From positions 1,426,001 through 1,490,000 of the forward strand of contig CAVYWD010000002.1 of assembly GCA_963772225.1 (NCBI GenBank): 64,000 bases of DNA. The letters run 5' to 3'. Positions 59,080 to 64,000 of the stretch are shown one piece after another. Under the pieces are notes generated by a model. That model searched no databases and had not been told where the DNA came from. It worked only from the letters and a program-made list of their open reading frames with translations. Numbering within the stretch: position 1 is the stretch's first letter; every line of letters starts with the position of its first letter. The translations under genes were made by a program, and so were the position numbers. The stretch is from CAVYWD01 sp963772225 (GTDB lineage: Bacteria; Myxococcota; Myxococcia; Myxococcales; UBA5297).

Positions 59080-59614
59080 ATGCTCGTAAACATACGCACT
59101 TGTGCCCTGTTGCTCCCTCTGGTCGCGCTCGGCGCGTGCCCGGCTGAGCCCGGCGCCACGCCGGCGGGGTCGGAACCTGAGCTGGAGCTCTCGGGTGTAG
59201 GCCTCCGATTCTTTCGCGGCAGCGAGCTTCGGGCGGTCGGGCGCTCCCGGACGGCGGCGCTGGAGCGCGAGACCGGCGATTCTGAAGGCCGACGAGGTCC
59301 GCATTCGACTCCTCCCCACCGAGAGCCGCGCAGAGGTAGCCATGAGCGCCGCGGCCGGGTCGGGCAACATTCGGACGCAGGAGGCGGACTTCTGGGGTGC
59401 CGTGCGGGCGAAGGAGGCCGGCGGCCCCGAAGGCACCACCGAGCGAGCGCACCTCTTTGGCCGCGAGCAACGAGCGGCGGGGGCGCTGCCGGTCGACCTC
59501 CGAGGCGACAACTACCGCGTGCACGCCCAGGGCGGGTTCTCCATGAACCTGACCAGCCCAGGGAAGCTCGACCTGGTGGGCCCGACGATCACAAACGTCC
59601 AGGAAGCGCCATGA
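59080..59614 (+). pseudogene. lptC: LptC-like LPS export protein, one frameshift
   Basis: LptC is the inner-membrane stalk of the Lpt bridge. ATG 59080 begins MLVNIRTCALLLPLVALGAC (hydrophobic, ends in a lipobox-like LGAC) and the LptC-like ELELSGVGLRFFRGSELRAV. A missing base near 59278 shifts the frame; afterwards ADEVRIRLLPTESRAEV, the beta-jellyroll ending GDNYRVHAQGGFSMNLTSPG and the stop at 59614 continue. The gene is small (about 178 residues) and diverged, so it is recognised chiefly by its place before lptA-lptB. The stop overlaps lptA's ATG (ATGA). lptC is normally essential, which favours a sequencing indel. Confidence 0.7.
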
Positions 59615-60174
59615 GCCTTTTCGCCGCCGCGCTGTCCGCCTTGGCCGCGACCGCCCTCGGCGCTTCGCCCGCACCGACGCCGAAGCCGGCGCTCCCGGCG
59701 AAGGCCACAGCCCCTTCCAAGCCCGCGGCCGAGCCGCCGCGCGACGTGACCATCGCCGCCGACTCCATGGAGGTCCTGCCGGACGCCAAGAAGTCGACTT
59801 GGCGCGGCCACGTGAAGGTGGACCGCGCCGACATGCAGGTCACCTGCGACACGATGGTCGCCGACTACGACGACGACAAGAAGCTCACCGTGCTCACCTG
59901 CACCGGGCACACGCACCTGTGGCAGGCGGCCGATTTGCCCAAGCACCCCGAGCGCGAAGCCTGGGGCGACCTCGCGGTCTTCGACAACCGGACCGGGGTC
60001 CTCACGGTGACCGGCTCCCCGCACGGCCGCGAGGGAGACAACAAGCTGCGCGGCGAGAAGATCACCTACCTGAGCCGCGCGAACCGGACGCTGGTGGACA
60101 AGCCCGTCATCGACGCCAAGGAGCAGCCGGGCGCGGGCGCCGAGCCGAAGAAGGGGCAGGTGGCGCCCCGGTGA
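59611..60174 (+). CDS. lptA: LptA periplasmic LPS-bridge protein
   Basis: A 187-residue periplasmic protein that lines up in the trans-envelope LPS conduit. Signal peptide 1-18 (FAAALSALAATALGA), a Pro/Ala linker, then the OstA/LptA jellyroll: VTIAADSMEVLPDAKKSTWR, GHVKVDRADMQVTCDTMVAD, and LRGEKITYLSRANRTL. The paired LRGEKITY element is typical. Overlaps lptC by 4 bp before it and lptB by 4 bp after it (GTGA), so the three are translationally coupled. Confidence 0.85.
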   Translation: MSLFAAALSALAATALGASPAPTPKPALPAKATAPSKPAAEPPRDVTIAADSMEVLPDAKKSTWRGHVKVDRADMQVTCDTMVADYDDDKKLTVLTCTGHTHLWQAADLPKHPEREAWGDLAVFDNRTGVLTVTGSPHGREGDNKLRGEKITYLSRANRTLVDKPVIDAKEQPGAGAEPKKGQVAPR

Positions 60175-61004
60175 TCGACCCGGCCCAGAGCGCTCCCTCG
60201 GGCCTCGCGCCGCGCGCGATTGACGGGCCCGCCGTGCTCCAGGCGCGGCAGCTCCTCAAGAGCTACCGCACCGCGCCGGCCTGGCGCGTGTGGGACCGGG
60301 CGGCGCGCACCGTGGTCGACGGCGTTTCGCTTCAGGTCAAGCGGGGCGAGGTGGTCGGGCTCCTGGGGCCGAACGGGGCCGGCAAGACCACCTGCTTCAA
60401 CATGGTGGTGGGGCTGGTGCGGCCCGAGCGCGGCGAGGTGCTGCTCGACGACCGCGAGCTGACGCACATGCCCATGCACCTGCGCGCGCGCGCCGGCGTG
60501 GGCTACCTCCCGCAAGAGAAGTCCATCTTTCGGCGACTGTCGGTGCGCGACAACTTCCTCGCCATCCTGGAGGCGATGCCGCTGGACCGCGCCGAGCGCC
60601 AACGGCGCGCGCAGGCGCTGCTCGAGGAGTTCCGGCTCACGCACGTCGCGGACAGCGCCGGCGAGAACATCTCGGGCGGCGAGTGCCGGCGCGCGGAGAT
60701 CGCCCGGTCGCTGCTCCGGGGCCCCGCCTTCATCCTCTTCGACGAGCCGTTTGCCGGCGTGGACCCCATCGCCGTCGGCGACATCCAACGGCAGATCGTC
60801 TCGCTCAAGAGCCGCGGCATCGGGGTGCTCATCACCGATCACAACGTCCGCGACACCCTGGGAATCTGCGACCGCGCCTACATCATCGCCAGCGGCAAAA
60901 TCCTGGAGGAGGGAACGCCCTCGCAGATCGCCCAGAGCCCGCGCGCGCGGGCCGTCTACCTCGGCGAGCGCTTCCGGCTCGACGAGGCAGGCCCCTCGGC
61001 TTGA
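60171..61004 (+). CDS. lptB: LptB LPS-export ABC ATPase
   Basis: A 277-residue ABC ATPase that powers LPS extraction with LptFG. Motifs: Walker A LLGPNGAGKTTC (residues 64-75), Q-loop GYLPQEKSIFRRLSV, signature ISGGECRRAEIARSL (Cys where the family usually has Glu or Gln, a small oddity), Walker B ILFDEPFAGVDPIAVGDI and the H-loop ITDHNVRDTL. A 20-residue N-terminal extension (PAQSAPSGLAPRAIDGPAVL) exceeds the 241-residue E. coli form. GTG start overlaps lptA's stop. Confidence 0.93.
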   Translation: MIDPAQSAPSGLAPRAIDGPAVLQARQLLKSYRTAPAWRVWDRAARTVVDGVSLQVKRGEVVGLLGPNGAGKTTCFNMVVGLVRPERGEVLLDDRELTHMPMHLRARAGVGYLPQEKSIFRRLSVRDNFLAILEAMPLDRAERQRRAQALLEEFRLTHVADSAGENISGGECRRAEIARSLLRGPAFILFDEPFAGVDPIAVGDIQRQIVSLKSRGIGVLITDHNVRDTLGICDRAYIIASGKILEEGTPSQIAQSPRARAVYLGERFRLDEAGPSA

Positions 61005-61128
61005 GGGGCAGCAAACACCGGAGGCTTTTGTGACGCGATGCGGCGCCATTCGGTCGACAAGAAGCGACGATCCTCGAGCGAACCGGTGGCGCGGGCTTCG
61101 GGTGGGTCAGGATAGGAGCAGGTTCTGC

Positions 61129-62625
61129 ATGAGCCTCGAACTGAAGCAGCACCTGAAGATGTCGCAGCAGCTGGTGATGACGCCCCAGCTGCAGCAGGCC
61201 ATTAAGCTCCTGCAGCTCTCGCGCATGGAGCTCGTTGACTTGGTCCGCGACGAGCTCGAGCAGAACCCGCTGCTCGAAGACCCCGAGACCCAAGACGGCG
61301 AGGCGGAGATCGCCGACAAGGCGCCGGGCGAGGCCTCGCTGGAGGCCGACAACGTCCAGCCGCCCGCGCCCGCCGAGGCCACCAAGACCGAAGAGGTCAA
61401 GGGCGACGACGGCGAGAACAAGGACATCGACTGGGAGCAGTACCTCGAGTCCTACCAGACCCTGGGCTCCACCGCGCCTTCGGGCAAGGACAACTCGAGC
61501 GAGGACCTGCCGTCCTTCGAGGCGACCCTCACCCGCGCTACCACCCTCTTCGACCACCTCGCCTGGCAGCTGCGCCTCTCGCACCTCTCCGAGGATGACG
61601 AGACGGTGGGCATGCTCATCATCGGCAACCTGACCGACGACGGCTACTTCAAGATCGACGGCTTCGAGGGCGACCCGCTCATCCGCGTCGCGCAGGAGGC
61701 GAACGTCAGCATCAACGGCGCCGAGCGCGTCCTCAAGATCATCCAGCATTTCGAGCCGGTGGGCATCGGCGCCCGCGACCTGCAGGAGTGCCTGCTCATC
61801 CAGGCCCGGTTGCTCGGTGAGGACGAGGGCATCGTCGGGGCCATCATCAAGCGCCACCTGAAGCTCCTGGAGGCCAAGAACCTCCCAGCCATCGCGCGCG
61901 AGATGCACTTGCCGCTCGAGGACATCGTCGCCGCGGTCAAGGTCATCGCGACCTTCGAGCCGAAGCCCGGCCGGTCCTTCTCCGGGGACGAGCCGCAATA
62001 CATCACCCCCGACGTCTACGTCTACAAGGTCGGCGACAAGTATATGACCGTCCTGAACGACGACGGGCTCTCGAAGCTGCGCATCAGCGCGACCTACCGC
62101 AACGCCCTCAAGGCGGGTGCGGCCAACGGCAAGGCCAAGGACTTCATCCAGGACAAGCTGCGCAGCGCGGTGTGGCTCATTCGCTCCATCCACCAGCGCC
62201 AGCGCACCATCCACAAGGTCACCGAGTCCATCGTGAAGTTCCAGCGGGAGTTCTTCGACAAGGGCATCGCCTACCTCAAGCCCTTGATCCTGCGAGACGT
62301 CGCCGAGGACATCGGCATGCATGAGTCGACCGTCTCGCGCGTGACCACGAACAAGTACGTGCACACCCCGCAGGGCATCTACGAGCTGAAGTTCTTCTTC
62401 AACTCGTCCATCGCCAAGACGGGCGGCGACGAGATCGCCAGTGAGGCAGTGAAGAACCACATCAAGCTGATCGTGGCGGCCGAGGACGCTAAAATCCCTT
62501 ACAGCGACCAGAAGATCGTGGAATTGCTCAAGGGGCAGGGCATCGAGATCGCCCGGCGCACGGTCGCCAAATACCGCGAGGTCTTGGGCATCCTGCCCTC
62601 GTCCAAGCGAAAGAGTTACTTCTAG
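61129..62625 (+). CDS. rpoN: RNA polymerase sigma-54 factor
   Basis: A 498-residue sigma factor that directs RNA polymerase to -24/-12 promoters and needs an AAA+ activator. Region I is glutamine/leucine-rich (LVMTPQLQQAIKLLQLSRME). An acidic region II follows (about 50-125), then the core-binding and helix-turn-helix regions, and the RpoN box ARRTVAKYRE (residues 475-484), which contacts the -24 element. AGGAG lies about 12 nt before ATG 61129. Order lptB-rpoN-hpf is as in E. coli. Confidence 0.97.
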   Translation: MSLELKQHLKMSQQLVMTPQLQQAIKLLQLSRMELVDLVRDELEQNPLLEDPETQDGEAEIADKAPGEASLEADNVQPPAPAEATKTEEVKGDDGENKDIDWEQYLESYQTLGSTAPSGKDNSSEDLPSFEATLTRATTLFDHLAWQLRLSHLSEDDETVGMLIIGNLTDDGYFKIDGFEGDPLIRVAQEANVSINGAERVLKIIQHFEPVGIGARDLQECLLIQARLLGEDEGIVGAIIKRHLKLLEAKNLPAIAREMHLPLEDIVAAVKVIATFEPKPGRSFSGDEPQYITPDVYVYKVGDKYMTVLNDDGLSKLRISATYRNALKAGAANGKAKDFIQDKLRSAVWLIRSIHQRQRTIHKVTESIVKFQREFFDKGIAYLKPLILRDVAEDIGMHESTVSRVTTNKYVHTPQGIYELKFFFNSSIAKTGGDEIASEAVKNHIKLIVAAEDAKIPYSDQKIVELLKGQGIEIARRTVAKYREVLGILPSSKRKSYF

Positions 62626-62906
62626 GAGAAGGAGCGCGAAGGCGCGAATGGCGGCAAGAGCGCGAGGTTCGGCAGGAAGGCGACAGGCCCTAAGGGCCCG
62701 AGGGCAGTCGCCTCGACCCGGTCGCCGAGCCGGCGCGCTCGAGATGCTTGCCTTGCGGGAAAGCTCTGCCGCGAGGCGAAAGGAGGCGAGGCGGCGGGCC
62801 AAACGGGATGGTCGTGGACGGGCTGCACCGGCTTCCAACGAGAGCGCGAAGCCGAAACCGATGAATGCCGACCAGAGGTCGCAAACCTCAATCTGGAGGA
62901 GTGGGC

Positions 62907-63524
62907 ATGCAGGTCAACATCACGTTCCGAGGAATGGATTCGACGGAGTCCCTCAAGGCGTACGTGAAGGAGAAGATCGAGCACGTCGAGAAATATTTCG
63001 ACAGGCCGGTCGAAGCCCACGCGGTGCTTTCGCTGGAGCGCTATCTGCAGCACGCGGACGTGACCATCACCGCGGGGCACTACGTCCTGCGCGGCAGGGT
63101 CAAGAGCGAGGACATGTACAAGTCCATCGACGAGGCGATGGACAAGATCGAGCGGCAGCTGCGCCGATACAAGGACAAGCTGCGGACCGCCAAGCACCGC
63201 GGCCGCGATGGCTATGCCCCGGTGCGGGTGCGCCACGACGTGTTCCAGGCCCCCCGGCCCGAGCACGAGGAGAGCGAGGTATGGACGCAAGGGCCCACCG
63301 TCATTCGCTCCAATGAATTCCTGGTGAGCCCCATGACGGTCGAAGAGGCCGTCATGCAGATGGACCTGCTCAACAATGAATTCTTGGTTTTCACCAATGT
63401 GAAGACCGGCGATTTCAACGTGGTCTACCGGCGAAAGGACGGCCACTTCGGGCTCATCGAGGCGTCGACCGGGCAGCCGGCGGCGTCCGAGTCGGGCCGG
63501 CCGAACGGCGTGCGCGCGACCTGA
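62907..63524 (+). CDS. hpf: long-form ribosome hibernation-promoting factor
   Basis: A 205-residue long HPF, which dimerises idle 70S ribosomes in stationary phase. The N-terminal domain (1-105) is MQVNITFRGMDSTESLKAYV then KEKIEHVEKYFD, with a basic helix IERQLRRYKDKLRT. A variable linker is followed by the C-terminal dimerisation domain (about 135-190): SNEFLVSPMTVEEAVMQMDL then NNEFLVFTNVKTGDFNVVYR. GGAGGAG lies 6 nt before ATG 62907. It follows rpoN by 281 bp of sequence with nothing recognisable; ptsN, usual next gene, is absent. Confidence 0.95.
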   Translation: MQVNITFRGMDSTESLKAYVKEKIEHVEKYFDRPVEAHAVLSLERYLQHADVTITAGHYVLRGRVKSEDMYKSIDEAMDKIERQLRRYKDKLRTAKHRGRDGYAPVRVRHDVFQAPRPEHEESEVWTQGPTVIRSNEFLVSPMTVEEAVMQMDLLNNEFLVFTNVKTGDFNVVYRRKDGHFGLIEASTGQPAASESGRPNGVRAT

Positions 63525-63578
63525 GCGCATCGCTCGCCGCTGCGGCCGACGTCCGAGGCGCACTTGCGTTTGGCACGG

Positions 63579-63619
63579 CGAAGTCGAGGGGCCTCTCGCC
63601 GAGAGGCCCTCCGACTTCG
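63579..63619. terminator. long hairpin after hpf
   Basis: 20-bp arms (63579-63598 and 63600-63619) start CGAAGTCG and end CGACTTCG; 18 of 20 pair. It lies about 55 bp after the hpf stop. No T-run follows, so it could be bidirectional, between this operon and the following gene. Confidence 0.55.
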
Positions 63620-63891
63620 CGACCGTACGCCTTCGCGGTTCAGTCGCATCGAACGGGTGAGCCGCTGAGTCGAGCATTGCCCGGCTTTGGCGCGAGGGAA
63701 GCCCAGGCCTGGAGGGGCACAGATTCCCCGTCGCCGAGGCACTGATCTCGCCCTCGTCGCCAGTCTCCCTTGAAGCCCGTGGCTTGGTGACGCTCGCCGG
63801 CAACGCACGGGTCGATGGAGCGGTGTATTTTCGCCGGGACGGTGCTCGAGAACCTGCCTCGCCCTTGGGCCTCTCGCTGGAGGTGCTGGCC

Positions 63892-64000
63892 GTGAACGGA
63901 CCCATAGACTCGACCCTATTCCGGCCGCTGGCGCGGCGCCCGCAGGCCACCACGGTCACCGTGAAGGAGCTCATACGAAAGGTGCAGGCGGGAGAAATCC
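63892..64000 (+). CDS. DUF262-type protein, start only
   Basis: The last 36 codons of the window, from GTG 63892 with GGAGGT 7 nt upstream. They end TVTVKELIRKVQAGEI, the beginning of a DUF262/GmrS-type N-terminus (VKELLxxVxxGEIxIPxFQR), which belongs to type IV restriction or related defence proteins. The diagnostic Phe-Gln-Arg would lie just past the window end, so the call is tentative. Confidence 0.4.
   Translation, partial: MNGPIDSTLFRPLARRPQATTVTVKELIRKVQAGEI

Noticed and set aside
62626..62906. Possible gene between rpoN and hpf
   Set aside because: Frames are Arg/Ala-rich with no ribosome-binding site until hpf.

Overview
The window is very GC-rich, with dense strong-codon-bias genes and long antisense open frames that are composition artefacts. 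It carries a lipopolysaccharide (LPS) export and Kdo gene cluster, so the organism is Gram-negative. A Ser/Thr protein kinase fused to TPRs, a PilZ-receiver protein, Asp/Ala-rich modular lipoproteins and many secreted Ig/carboxypeptidase-regulatory repeat proteins point to Myxococcota (former Deltaproteobacteria). This placement is inference from gene content.

Layout. 1-4.5 kb: zinc-ribbon protein (cut by the window edge), cytochrome c, folD, two overlapping SAM methyltransferase genes (the second fused to a cytidylyltransferase-like domain), and a frameshifted SnoaL-like gene. 4.5-8.8 kb: accessory debris, consisting of a broken MerR gene with an intact operator, three pieces of IS91-type transposase, a lipoprotein flanked by a 59-bp inverted repeat, and a doubly broken Uma2 gene. 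8.8-19.8 kb: treZ, a large Ser/Thr kinase, a modular GH46 chitosanase, a YgfK-type Fe-S oxidoreductase (one frameshift), and an acyltransferase remnant split by a short hairpin repeat. 19.9-31.6 kb: sensor histidine kinase, a three-gene FecR/Ig/IPT surface-protein operon, small secreted proteins, a frameshifted carboxypeptidase-regulatory repeat protein, a SirB1-type protein and a membrane protein. 31.7-39 kb: CpoB-like lipoprotein, PilZ-receiver and LytTR regulators, a PDDEXK nuclease beside a truncated deacetylase, and a frameshifted porin. 39-48.9 kb: the most interesting part. A 387-bp perfect direct repeat (the 3' end of a phospholipase-D-type gene) brackets about 6.6 kb that holds a Fic toxin with its VbhA-type antitoxin and a 1468-codon CHAT-TIR-NTPase-TPR protein. 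49-53.6 kb: a peptidase-inhibitor-like secreted protein, an anchored protein with a repeated Cys-Met motif, two ArsA-family ATPases and a TPR protein. 53.8-63.5 kb: core envelope block with kdsA, an outer-membrane protein, a proline peptidase, kdsC, an lpxL-like acyltransferase, lptC, lptA, lptB, rpoN and hpf. The window ends at the start of a probable DUF262 gene.

How the genes work together. The last block makes Kdo, acylates lipid A and builds the Lpt bridge that carries LPS to the surface; rpoN and hpf sit in the same order as in E. coli. The 39-46 kb block looks like a defence or cell-suicide island: Fic with its inhibitor, and a STAND protein that joins a caspase-like CHAT protease and a TIR NADase to one NTPase sensor.

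Caution: at least ten genes contain single-base frameshifts, often in G runs, including the normally essential lptC. Residual sequencing indels are therefore likely, and genes called broken here may be intact in the organism.
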